Of a stretch of 64,000 nucleotides of DNA, positions 9,664-17,386 are shown piece after piece (within the stretch, counting starts at the first letter, position 1; each line of letters opens with the position of its first letter). The DNA is from Paenibacillus sp. FSL H7-0737 (GTDB lineage: Bacteria; Bacillota; Bacilli; Paenibacillales; Paenibacillaceae). The stretch spans positions 4,588,001 to 4,652,000 of the forward strand of contig NZ_CP009279.1 in NCBI RefSeq assembly GCF_000758545.1, in the 5' to 3' direction. The notes under the pieces were generated by a model. That model was not told the DNA's origin. It did no database searches and saw nothing but the letters and a program-made list of their open reading frames with translations. The position numbers and the translations under genes were made by a program.

Positions 9664-9701
9664 AAGCAAAAAAAGTCGCCATTCTCGAAAGAATAGCAAC
9701 T
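9664..9701 (-). terminator. Terminator of the WG-repeat gene
   Basis: Stem GTTGCTATTCT / AGAATGGCGAC with a four-base loop, followed by seven T on the minus strand. It lies about 25 bases past the stop of the WG-repeat gene. Confidence 0.85.
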
Positions 9702-9727
9702 TCTATGTGCTAATAGATAAAAAGTAA

Positions 9728-11692
9728 CTAGTGAAACGACTGCCAAAATTCTCCCTCAGTAGAGATAAGTCCCATAATTTCTGCATAAGGAATACGGAAA
9801 GTAGGAAAACCCGCAGAATAAGGAGCAATCTCATAAGGTGCGAAATAAAGATATAACGCTTCATTATCTACAAAGAAAGGCTGATCTGAGGTAATTCCTT
9901 TATACGTATCCGGAAAAACATAGGAGTACTCAGGATCATTCTCAATCTGCTTACCTACGATTTTACTGAGCTTCTCCACGTATCTACTTCCTGGCTTGAA
10001 CAAATCACCTAGCTTATAGAACCTTCCGTTACGTACGTTAGTATGTGTATAGATTTTGGTAGGCATGCCGTGGGCTGCTCCAAAAGGATAACGGTATCCC
10101 GTTAACTCCAGCACTAGAAGGTTTTTGCGGAAAAAGGACACTGAAAAATCACCATTATAACTGAAATCCTGTGTTGCTCCGTTACTACCTGGGTCTTCGA
10201 CTAGTGAAAGCTTCCGTAATTTATCATTAACCTCTCTAGAAACTTCCGCGCTTGCAATTCCTTCAACAACCGGATAGTAAACCAGATAATCCCTGTTCGG
10301 TTTGTACTTCTTCTCGACTACGGAATATGGAGGTCTCAGTGGGATGACTCCATTTTGCCTCCAAATCTGCTTCCCTTGACGATCATAATATGCTGTACGT
10401 TGATCTATATCTGCTCTAATTAGGCGTCCACTGAGGGTAAGTGTTCCCGTCCCTTGAATAACTGGAGGCTGAGCTGCTCTTTTTCCAGTTCGATCTATAA
10501 AAAAAGTCTCCTTAGCATCATATACAGATGCCAGTCCGTCCTGATAATTATTCACACCAAGCAGGGTATGATTGCTCAGAATTGCTCCTGTCTCTGCATC
10601 AGCGATAATGTAACGTGAGCCTCGATAAGGTTGACTAGGGAATATTGGTGTTCCTATAGCTGCTCTACCTTCACCAAGCTGCAGGACTTCATAATATTTC
10701 GCGGGGATAATCATTTTTCCTTGTTTATCAATCAGCCCGTAGGCGTTGCCATAGTTCTCAGCGGTATTCACCACTGCACGCCCCTCAGAGAAAGGTAAGG
10801 CAGAAGTAAATTGTGGCTGAATAGCTACTGTTCCATCCGTGTTTAAATAGCCGTACTTACCGTTCTCAGTCTCTTGATAGGAGAGCAGCCCATCACCCGG
10901 ACTCCCTACGAATGGATGATTGTACGTATAGAGAACCTTCCCTTCAGGATCAATGAGTGCGTACTCCCCCTCTTTAATCTTGACTAAAGCCACACCATTC
11001 ATGAAATCATTGGCGTCCACATAAATTGCAGGCAAAACCTCTTTGCCTTGCGCATCTACATACCCATATAGTGATGGACCACCCGTTGTATTTTGTTTCG
11101 AAAATAATGCAAGTCCCTCATGCAATGAGTTTAGATAATCATAACGGGCTGGAGTCACCTCTTTACCTTTTTCATCGATAAATGTGTACCCTTTCGCATC
11201 TGATACTACTGCGCGTCCTTCCGAAAAAGGGGCAATGAACGAGTAAATGGGCTTTACCCGCTCCCTTCCAGAGCTGTCGATCAGTCCGCTACTGTTTTTT
11301 CGTTGTACAATTGCTAGCCCGTTCTTCTGAAAATCCTCAGCATATTCGTATCTAGGTTCAATCTGAGCACGACCTTCGTCGTTAATATATCCCCAGAGCA
11401 TACCCTCTTTAAGATTAAAAGGCGCCGGATGTAGCCCAGTATTCCTTAATTCGTCATCAACCCACTCCGGTAATACATACGGCGTCTCATAAGGCTTATT
11501 TGAGTAGTCTACACGATATAATCCCGCCTCTGCCGGGATCGTAACGAACAGCTCCTCTTCTGTGCGTATGAAATCTTCTTCTTGCTGCGTAATATATTCG
11601 TTCCAGCCAATGCCGTCCCATCTCCATACATCCGCTTGCAATGGACCATTGTCATTCCCTTTCCCCAGCTCATTCAATCTAATCCTTAACAT
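9728..11692 (-). CDS. WG-repeat protein with C-terminal DUF3298-like domain
   Basis: Starting at the ATG at 11692 (AAGGGGAG about 7 bases upstream) the product is 654 residues. The longer frame to 11989 encodes low-quality sequence without a ribosome site. About seven WG (KWG) repeats follow one another, for example GYINDEGRAQIEPRYEYAED, GLIDSSGRERVKPIYSF and GYVDAQGKEVLPAIY. Each carries the Gly-x-Ile-Asp ... Gly ... Pro-x-Tyr pattern. The C-terminal 170 residues look like DUF3298 (RsiV-like), ending with YLYFAPYEIAPYSAG. No clear signal peptide is seen, so cytosolic or unconventional location is possible. WG repeats are thought to mediate protein or wall binding; the function is not established. 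Confidence 0.82.
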   Translation of the reverse strand: MLRIRLNELGKGNDNGPLQADVWRWDGIGWNEYITQQEEDFIRTEEELFVTIPAEAGLYRVDYSNKPYETPYVLPEWVDDELRNTGLHPAPFNLKEGMLWGYINDEGRAQIEPRYEYAEDFQKNGLAIVQRKNSSGLIDSSGRERVKPIYSFIAPFSEGRAVVSDAKGYTFIDEKGKEVTPARYDYLNSLHEGLALFSKQNTTGGPSLYGYVDAQGKEVLPAIYVDANDFMNGVALVKIKEGEYALIDPEGKVLYTYNHPFVGSPGDGLLSYQETENGKYGYLNTDGTVAIQPQFTSALPFSEGRAVVNTAENYGNAYGLIDKQGKMIIPAKYYEVLQLGEGRAAIGTPIFPSQPYRGSRYIIADAETGAILSNHTLLGVNNYQDGLASVYDAKETFFIDRTGKRAAQPPVIQGTGTLTLSGRLIRADIDQRTAYYDRQGKQIWRQNGVIPLRPPYSVVEKKYKPNRDYLVYYPVVEGIASAEVSREVNDKLRKLSLVEDPGSNGATQDFSYNGDFSVSFFRKNLLVLELTGYRYPFGAAHGMPTKIYTHTNVRNGRFYKLGDLFKPGSRYVEKLSKIVGKQIENDPEYSYVFPDTYKGITSDQPFFVDNEALYLYFAPYEIAPYSAGFPTFRIPYAEIMGLISTEGEFWQSFH

Positions 11693-12059
11693 CGAGTCGC
11701 TCCCCTTTAACAAAGGCATTTGCCTATAGAATATGGGAGAATGTTGGTTTATGTGATTTTGATCTTTGAGGTGTGGGAGAAGGGTTAGGGTGTGTAATAG
11801 GTGTTGCGTGAGGGAGAACGTGACGGCGAGACTGAAAGCTGTGCAAGTGGTGAGGCGGGGCTTGCGTGAGCGGACACTAACGGGCGGAGGGACTGGGATG
11901 TAGCACGCCTGGAGCGAGGAGTAACGTAGGATGAGCAGAGTAAGTATGTGGGTGGGTTTGATTTTATGCGAGATGTGTTGAGTGAGCACGGAAGTGCGAT
12001 GGATGTGATGATGCGGTATGTGCTGAGCAGTCGCTCCACGAACGGAATGTTACTCCCAT
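11693..12059. other. Non-coding G-rich stretch, no gene seen
   Basis: Upstream region of the WG-repeat gene. The plus strand is strikingly G-rich and C-poor around 11760-11990, with many GAGG/GTGG words. Open frames on the minus strand here have no ribosome site and no recognisable domain. A promoter for the WG-repeat gene must lie near 11720-11760, but I cannot pick clear -35/-10 boxes. It may be decayed sequence. Confidence 0.5.
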
Positions 12060-12123
12060 CGCTGCTGTCTCCAAATTTCTTGATTTGCACCTCAGTTTCG
12101 GATGAAATTCGGAAACAAAGGCG
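12060..12123 (+). repeat. Dispersed palindromic element, copy 2
   Basis: Core starts CGCTGCTGTCTCC and ends GGAAACAAAGGCG, with inner arms AAATTTC and GAAATT. It is related to copies at 3241-3305 and 13191-13254, but the central CCGC/GCGG hairpin is degraded here. Flanks at 12040-12050 and 12145-12155 carry the inverted words CGGAATG and CATTCCG. Confidence 0.6.
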
Positions 12124-12199
12124 AACGCTACTGCTTGTACGCAATCATTCCGTTCTCTCCGCTGCTATCAGCGTGTTTCGTCAACACTATCTCACTATG

Positions 12200-12718
12200 T
12201 AGCTCGTTTCTATCGATTCAAGGCAGTTACACCTCCTGTTCTTCCAAAGTAGCTCGTTTCGGTATTTCTGGAGCATTTATACCCCTAATTCTTCCATTAT
12301 GGCTCTTTTCCGCTATTTCTGGGGCATTTATACCCTTTATTCTTCCACTTTGGCTCTTTTCCGCTATTTCTGGGGCATTTATACCCCTTATTCTTCCACT
12401 AGGGCTCTTTTCCGCTATTTCTGGGGTATTTATGCCCTTGTTTCTTCATGCATCCGCTTCATATAGCTCATTTTCGTCGATTCTAAGGGATTTTTACCGT
12501 TCATTTGCCACCTGTAGCTCATTTCAGCCGATTCTACGGGATTAATACCGTTCTTTTACCACTTCTAGCTCATTTCAGCCGATTCTACGGGATTTTTACC
12601 GTTCTTTTGCAACTTGTAGCTCAATTCAGGCGATTCTACGGGATTATTACCGTTCTTTTACCACTTGTAGCTCGTTTTCGTCGATTCTACGGGATTTTTA
12701 CCGTTCATTTGCCACATT
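12200..12718 (+). repeat. Tandem array of ten ~51-bp units in two subfamilies
   Basis: Units begin near 12200, 12250, 12300, 12351, 12402, 12464, 12515, 12566, 12617 and 12668. Spacing is 51 bp except 50 in the first two and 62 in the fifth. Units 2-5 share TCCGCTATTTCTGGGGCATT, and unit 1 is divergent. Units 6-10 share CGATTCTACGGGATTTTTAC. Both types start with AGCTC or GGCTC. The period is a multiple of three, so open frames run through the array, but they lack ribosome sites and change reading between subfamilies. I do not regard them as genes. Confidence 0.85.
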
Positions 12719-12844
12719 TCAAACAAAAACAAGTGAAGTTTCTGCATGTAATATAAGTTGGTCTTAGACGTGGCTAAGTCGCTATAGGATTACTGGCGGC
12801 AGTAGGCGAAGGTGTTCGCACGAAGGTGTTGGCACGATGTTGTT

Positions 12845-12990
12845 GTAGCGGTATTGGGTATAGTGATGTTGGTTGTGACGGTGTTAGTTGCAGCAGTGTT
12901 GTTGCAGCAGTGTTGTTGTAGCGGTATTGGATGTAGCAATGTTGGTTGTGACGGTGTTAGTTGCAGCAGTGTTGTTGCGCCAGTTTTAGT
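12845..12990 (+). repeat. 73-bp direct repeat in a GTT-rich tract
   Basis: Two adjacent units (12845-12917 and 12918-12990) share an identical 37-base stretch beginning TTGGTTGTGACGG, plus flanking similarity. They sit in a low-complexity GTTGTT/GCAGCA-like tract (about 12835-13040). The period of 73 is not a multiple of three, so the small hydrophobic frame across it changes frame between units and is unlikely to be a protein. Confidence 0.7.
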
Positions 12991-13089
12991 TATAGCAGTT
13001 TTGGTTGTCGCAATTTTATTTGTGACAGTGTTAGTTGTTTGTTTTTACCTGCTACTTTTTCGAAGCGAAGCCATCGAAACAGGCATGCC

Positions 13090-13120
13090 AAAAAGCGTTT
13101 GCGATAACTAGCAAACGCTT
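13090..13120 (-). terminator. Probable terminator of the mglBAC operon
   Basis: A perfect 10-bp stem AAGCGTTTGC / GCAAACGCTT with an 8-base loop, followed by five T on the minus strand. It lies about 190 bases beyond the mglC stop, after the palindromic element at 13158-13254. Confidence 0.7.
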
Positions 13121-13157
13121 CTTCTGCCCTACCCCAGCGAGGTGATAAGGATAACGG

Positions 13158-13254
13158 AGGGGAATTTTGGAGCTGTAGAAACGAAGTGGTCGCCTTTGTT
13201 CTCAGATTCCAACCGCTAACGCGGTATCAATCAAGGAATCTGAGAACAACAGCG
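13158..13254 (-). repeat. Dispersed palindromic element, copy 3 (inverted)
   Basis: The best-preserved palindrome of the family. Arms TTGTTCTCAGATTCC and GGAATCTGAGAACAA are perfectly complementary over 15 bp and flank CCGCTAACGCGG. Compared with copy 1 both arms differ in a matched way, so pairing is preserved. The flank GGGGAATTTTGGAGCTGTAG is the inverse of the copy 1 flank. It lies between mglC and the operon terminator and would be transcribed with mglBAC. Confidence 0.75.
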
Positions 13255-13309
13255 ATCGTAAGCCCAATATTCCCCGGAGTTAGCCCTTAATCACCACGCG
13301 ACCACGCTG

Positions 13310-14317
13310 CTACTTCTTCGAAGAGTACTTCCGCATATCAAATGCGACAGCGGCTATAATAATCAAACCTTTGATAATCAACTGATAGTACGGGCTAATG
13401 CCGATAAAGGTCAGACCATAGTTAATGAGAGTAAAGATGATAACCCCCACTAGAACACCCGGCACAGTACCGATACCCCCGGTTGTAGATACACCACCAA
13501 CTACACAAGCTGCAATGGCATCAAGCTCATACATGTTACCGTAGTTATTAGTTGCTCCACCTGTTCTAGCAGCTTCCAGAACGCCTGCCAGACCATAAAG
13601 CGCACCAGCAATGGCATAGATGTAAATCAGGTTCTTGGATACATCGATACCGGATACTTTAGCTGCCTGCATATTTCCGCCAATAGCATACATATTCTTA
13701 CCCAGCTTGGTTTTATTGAATACCACCCACACAATGGCAGCGACACCCAAGGCTATCAGCACGATATACGGGATTGAATATTGGCCGCTCCCGATAAAGC
13801 CCGAGCCGATCTTGGTGAAATCAGGACGCAGACCGCCGATTGGCTGGGATTGGTTCGGGTCCATATCAAAGTACAGGGAGTTCAGCCCGTACACGATTAG
13901 CATTGTACCCAAGGTAGCGATAAATGGCGGAACATGAAGCTTGGAAACGACAATACCATTTATAAGTCCACAGAGAAGACCAGCAACGATAGCAATTGCT
14001 ATAGGAAGGATTACTTCCACTTGCGGAAGATCTGGAAAAAAACGACGGGAATAGTCTGGGATTTGCAGCATGGAAGCGGAGATAACCGCCGTAAAACCAA
14101 CCACCCGTCCAGCTGACAAGTCAGTACCTGCCGTAATAAGGATAAAGGCAACCCCAAGCGCGATGATAACGCGTGTAGACGACTGAATCAGTACGTCACG
14201 CAGGGTGTTGATGGACATAAAGTTTGGATCATATATGATGATCCCCATAATCAGCAGTACCAGCACAATGTAAATTGCGTTTTGAGTCACAAAGGATTGA
14301 GCTTTTTTAACGTTCAT
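13310..14317 (-). CDS. mglC: Galactose/methyl-galactoside-type ABC permease
   Basis: Integral membrane permease of 335 residues in the BPD_transp_2 (RbsC/MglC/XylH) family. About nine to ten hydrophobic segments are seen, and the conserved loop GRVVGFTAVISASML plus GALYGLAGVLEAARTGGATNNYGNMYELDAIAACVVGG near the C-terminal half is typical. It forms the membrane channel that works with the MglA ATPase and MglB binding protein. AAGGGGGAT precedes the ATG by about 8 bases. It is the last gene of mglBAC; a dispersed palindrome and a terminator follow. The sugar is inferred from the binding protein. Confidence 0.92.
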   Translation of the reverse strand: MNVKKAQSFVTQNAIYIVLVLLIMGIIIYDPNFMSINTLRDVLIQSSTRVIIALGVAFILITAGTDLSAGRVVGFTAVISASMLQIPDYSRRFFPDLPQVEVILPIAIAIVAGLLCGLINGIVVSKLHVPPFIATLGTMLIVYGLNSLYFDMDPNQSQPIGGLRPDFTKIGSGFIGSGQYSIPYIVLIALGVAAIVWVVFNKTKLGKNMYAIGGNMQAAKVSGIDVSKNLIYIYAIAGALYGLAGVLEAARTGGATNNYGNMYELDAIAACVVGGVSTTGGIGTVPGVLVGVIIFTLINYGLTFIGISPYYQLIIKGLIIIAAVAFDMRKYSSKK

Positions 14318-14369
14318 TAGTAGTGATCCCCCTTAAAATTACGCAAACATATTCTCCTATCCGTACTCC

Positions 14370-15881
14370 TTAATGCTGTGCAGCGAGACGCATAACTTCG
14401 GTTTCCGTAGCTTGCTCGCCTTCTAATATTCCTGTAAGCCGTCCTTCCGACATGACCATTACACGGTCAGACATTCCGAGCAGCTCCGGCATTTCAGAGG
14501 AGATCATAATGATACTCTTCCCTTGCTGCGCCAAGTCGGCAATTATGGAGTAAATCTCGAATTTAGCCCCTACGTCGATACCACGGGTCGGCTCGTCCAG
14601 AAGCAGGATTTCGGGCTCAGTAAGCAGCCATCTAGCAAGCAAGACCTTTTGCTGATTACCACCAGAAAGATTCATGATTAGCGTTTTGGTTGTAGGTGTT
14701 TTAGTTCGTAATTTTTCAATCATTTTATCGACTTCAACTTTTTTCTTCTTGCTATTCAGCAGGAAGTACGGTTTTTGATAACGATGTAGATTAGCAATCG
14801 CACCATTCTCATGAACAGACAAGACTGGAAATATGCCTGTTACACGACGCTCTTCGGTAAGCAAAGCCATTCCGTGTTTCTTAGCATCTTTCGGAGAATT
14901 AATAGTAACATCCTTGCCTTTAATAGAGATCGTTCCGGATTTCAAGGCTCGCAGACCGAACAACGCCTCAATTACTTCAGTTCTCTGGGCACCTACCAGA
15001 CCCCCAATACCAAGGACCTCTCCACGTCTTAATTCGAAAGACACATCTTTAAAAGATCTTTCCTCCGGAGAGGTTAAGCCTTCCACTTTCATGTATACTT
15101 CACCAGGTACGTTGAAGCGTTCAGGGAAACGGCTGGTCAATTCTCGGCCCACCATTTTGGAAATGATAAGATCTGTAGTTAATTCTGCCGCTGGCCAAGT
15201 TCCGATTTTTTTACCGTCACGCATAATAGTAACTTCGTCAGAGATTGCAAGAATCTCTTCCATTTTGTGAGATATATAGATAATAGCTACGCCTCTACTT
15301 CTGAGATCCCGTATGATCCGGAATAAATGTTCCACCTCCACACTGGTTAGGGAAGAAGTGGGTTCATCCATTACAATAACTCGGGAGTGAAAAGAGACAG
15401 CCTTCGCAATTTCAATGGATTGGATTTTGGATACGGAAAGCTTACCCACTAATGTTTCGGGATTCAGGTCGATATCCAGATCTTTAAACAAATTTTCCGT
15501 GTCAGTGAACATTTTCTTATGGTCAATAAACTGAATCGGTCCGATTCCCTTCGTTGGAAAACGTCCTAGCCAGATATTCTCCATAACACTTCGGAACGGC
15601 ACGGGATGCAGCTCCTGGTGAATCATCGAAATACCACTTTTTAACGCATCATTTGAACTGCTGATGGAAGCCTTCTCGCCATCCAAAAAGATCTCACCGG
15701 CATCCGGTGAATAAATACCAAAAAGACATTTCATAAGTGTGGACTTACCTGCACCATTCTCGCCCATAAGGGCATGCACCGAACCCGGTCTGACCTTTAA
15801 ACTAACATCATCCAGCGCTTTGACGCCGGGGAATTCTTTAGTAATGTTGTTCATTTCCAGCAAAAACTCAGCTTTTTCCAT
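14370..15881 (-). CDS. mglA: Galactose/methyl-galactoside-type ABC ATPase (double domain)
   Basis: A 503-residue fusion of two ABC domains, the RbsA/MglA architecture. The N-terminal domain has intact Walker A GENGAGKST (residues 40-48) and Walker B VIVMDEPTSSLT. The C-terminal domain has a degenerate P-loop region GIGGLVGAQRTEVIEALFG but a good signature LSGGNQQKVLLARWLL and Walker B LLLDEPTRGIDVG. This asymmetry is normal for the family. It energises sugar import with MglB and MglC. A hairpin at 15965-15982 separates it from mglB, so mglB message is probably more abundant. Confidence 0.93.
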   Translation of the reverse strand: MEKAEFLLEMNNITKEFPGVKALDDVSLKVRPGSVHALMGENGAGKSTLMKCLFGIYSPDAGEIFLDGEKASISSSNDALKSGISMIHQELHPVPFRSVMENIWLGRFPTKGIGPIQFIDHKKMFTDTENLFKDLDIDLNPETLVGKLSVSKIQSIEIAKAVSFHSRVIVMDEPTSSLTSVEVEHLFRIIRDLRSRGVAIIYISHKMEEILAISDEVTIMRDGKKIGTWPAAELTTDLIISKMVGRELTSRFPERFNVPGEVYMKVEGLTSPEERSFKDVSFELRRGEVLGIGGLVGAQRTEVIEALFGLRALKSGTISIKGKDVTINSPKDAKKHGMALLTEERRVTGIFPVLSVHENGAIANLHRYQKPYFLLNSKKKKVEVDKMIEKLRTKTPTTKTLIMNLSGGNQQKVLLARWLLTEPEILLLDEPTRGIDVGAKFEIYSIIADLAQQGKSIIMISSEMPELLGMSDRVMVMSEGRLTGILEGEQATETEVMRLAAQH

Positions 15882-15964
15882 GTTGTTACGCCCCCTACGC
15901 TTTTTTTCTTTTTTATGAGAGGCACAGCGGTTCCATCCTGTTCCCTGCCTAAAAGAAATACCGA

Positions 15965-15982
15965 GGAGCGGTTATCCGCTCC
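15965..15982 (-). promoter_or_regulatory. Intercistronic hairpin mglB-mglA
   Basis: Stem GGAGCGG / CCGCTCC with loop ATAA on the minus strand, and no adjacent T run. Such structures between a binding-protein gene and its transporter genes commonly protect the upstream message from exonucleases. That role is inferred here. Confidence 0.5.
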
Positions 15983-16026
15983 CCGTGCTGTCATATGATC
16001 ATGAGTAACTCTGTAGCCGATGTTAA

Positions 16027-17103
16027 TTACTTAGCGTCAGCTATGTTGTCTTTCGTAATCTTTTTGTAGGAAATCCATACGTATTGGTTGTCAGTGATAT
16101 CAAAGCCTACATTGTCTTTCGAAGGCGTTTCGCCTTTAGCAAGCAGAGCAGCAACTGTGATGGCAGCCTTACCTTGGTTGTTCGCATCATTCAGCACCGT
16201 ACCGAGCATTGTTCCATCTTCCAGCGCTTGAATCGCAGGAGCAGTTGCATCCACACCTACTACCGGCATGAATTTGTCACCCGTAAAGTAGCCAGAAGCT
16301 TTCAGAGCTTCGATTGCACCGAGGGCCATATCATCGTTGTTAGCAAGAACAGCTTCAATTTTGTCGCCGTGGGAGCCAAGGAATGCCGCCATTTTTTCTT
16401 GTCCTTTTACGCGATCCCACATTGCTGTATCTTCAGCCAGTTTCTCTACCTTGATTCCTGCATCTTCGATAGCTTGAATAGAGTAAGTAGTACGAAGCTC
16501 AGCATCTTGGTGGCCTGGTTCACCTTTCAGCATTACATATTGGAGAACTCCGTCGCCGTTCTTGTCCGCTTCAGGATGTGCTTTCCAGTAGTCAACAATC
16601 AGTTGGCCGGACATTGTACCGGACTCTTCTGCTTTCGCACCTACATAATAAACTTTATCCCATTTCTTCATATCTTCAGGAAGCGGTTCGCGGTTAAGGA
16701 ATACCACTGGAATGTTTGCTGTTTTTGCTTTTTCGATAATGACGCCAGCAGCTGTACGGTCAACTGGGTTAATCAGCATCCCGTTATATTTTTTAGTGAT
16801 GAATAAGTCAACCTTGTCATTTTGTGTTGGTTGCGAATTTTGGCTATCTACGATATCTACTGTAGCGATGCCTTTAGCAGCACTATCGATAGCGTTACGA
16901 ACACCTGTCATAAAAGTATCGTCAAATTTGTAAATGGCGACCCCAACTTTAGGCGTTTCTGTTGTAGTGCCCGAGTTCTCAGTCTTTGGAGCGTTAGTTG
17001 CCTTGTCTGTAGCACTATCTGTAGTTTTGTTGTTGCCACCACAGCCTGTCAGAGCAGCACCCAGCAAAGCACTAGCTAATAGAACGGAAGTGATTTTTTT
17101 CAT
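16027..17103 (-). CDS. mglB: Galactose-type sugar-binding lipoprotein
   Basis: Extracytoplasmic binding protein of 358 residues. A type II signal peptide ends in LTGC, with Cys21 the lipidation site. The periplasmic-binding type 1 fold follows a Ser/Thr-rich linker. The stretch DKNGDGVLQ then KGEPGHQDAELRTTY matches the calcium-binding loop and following segment of Escherichia coli MglB, which argues for galactose/glucose-type ligands rather than ribose. Also visible are the ligand-contact segments NREP and NNDDMALG. AGGAGGT precedes the ATG by 9 bases. First gene of mglBAC, behind a promoter overlapped by a CcpA-type site. Confidence 0.92.
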   Translation of the reverse strand: MKKITSVLLASALLGAALTGCGGNNKTTDSATDKATNAPKTENSGTTTETPKVGVAIYKFDDTFMTGVRNAIDSAAKGIATVDIVDSQNSQPTQNDKVDLFITKKYNGMLINPVDRTAAGVIIEKAKTANIPVVFLNREPLPEDMKKWDKVYYVGAKAEESGTMSGQLIVDYWKAHPEADKNGDGVLQYVMLKGEPGHQDAELRTTYSIQAIEDAGIKVEKLAEDTAMWDRVKGQEKMAAFLGSHGDKIEAVLANNDDMALGAIEALKASGYFTGDKFMPVVGVDATAPAIQALEDGTMLGTVLNDANNQGKAAITVAALLAKGETPSKDNVGFDITDNQYVWISYKKITKDNIADAK

Positions 17104-17168
17104 TATTCATTGACCTCCTATTTATACTTCTTTTTTTGTTTGCCCCTGATCGTCTCGGGTACATCCAT

Positions 17169-17197
17169 ATTATGCCTCACCTGAAAACGCTTGCGAA
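17169..17197 (-). promoter_or_regulatory. mglB promoter with overlapping cre (CcpA) site
   Basis: On the minus strand TTCGCA (17192-17197) and CATAAT (17169-17174) are 17 bases apart. TGAAAACGCTTGCG on the plus strand (17182-17195) fits the catabolite-responsive element consensus TGWNANCGNTNWCA with one clear mismatch at the end. It covers the -35 box and spacer, the position for repression. CcpA control is inferred from the match. Confidence 0.6.
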
Positions 17198-17242
17198 TAT
17201 AAAATCCTACTCATTACTATAAAAATTCTAATGAACCCAAGA

Positions 17243-17292
17243 AGAAATATAAGGATGATTTTCATTAAAAATTTATACTTTCTTATATTCTA
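17243..17292 (+). repeat. Dispersed intergenic element family 2, site C (partial)
   Basis: GAAATATAAGGATGATTT ... TTTATACTTTCTTATATTC: the inverted-end portion of the family 2 element, with a shorter spacer than at site A. It lies upstream of the mglB promoter. Confidence 0.6.
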
Positions 17293-17335
17293 AAATAAAA
17301 AACGAATACCGCCCCATTCAAGGATGGTATCCGTT
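17290..17335 (-). terminator. Terminator of the three-component sensor operon
   Basis: Arms AACGGATACC and GGTATTCG on the minus strand, followed by TTTTTTATTTT. It lies 50-100 bases beyond the stop of the sugar-binding sensor gene and separates that operon from mglBAC. Confidence 0.75.
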
Positions 17336-17347
17336 ACACGAAACGTA

Positions 17348-17370
17348 TAAGCATAAACGCCTTCGGCGCC
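17348..17370 (+). repeat. Head fragment of family 2 element
   Basis: AAGCATAAACGCCTTCGGCG, identical or nearly so to the first part of site A at 5419. Here it lies after, not before, the inverted-end part, so it seems to be a separate fragment. Confidence 0.55.
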
Positions 17371-17386
17371 TATTTTAAAACAGCTC

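Noticed and set aside
11785..12144. 119-codon minus-strand frame upstream of the WG-repeat gene
   Set aside because: No ribosome site, no domain, overlaps the spurious 5' extension of the WG-repeat frame.
12200..12718. CRISPR array
   Set aside because: Units are contiguous with no distinct spacers, and no cas genes are present.
12102..12756. Open frames through the 51-bp array giving repeated peptides
   Set aside because: The period is a multiple of three, so open frames are expected. No ribosome site, no signal, and the frame used differs between subfamilies.
12812..13111. Hydrophobic 99-codon frame across the 73-bp repeat
   Set aside because: The repeat period shifts the frame between units and the sequence is low complexity. 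No supporting start site.
16084..16806. Open frame of 240 codons antisense to mglB
   Set aside because: Lies wholly within mglB, has no ribosome site, and encodes no recognisable protein.
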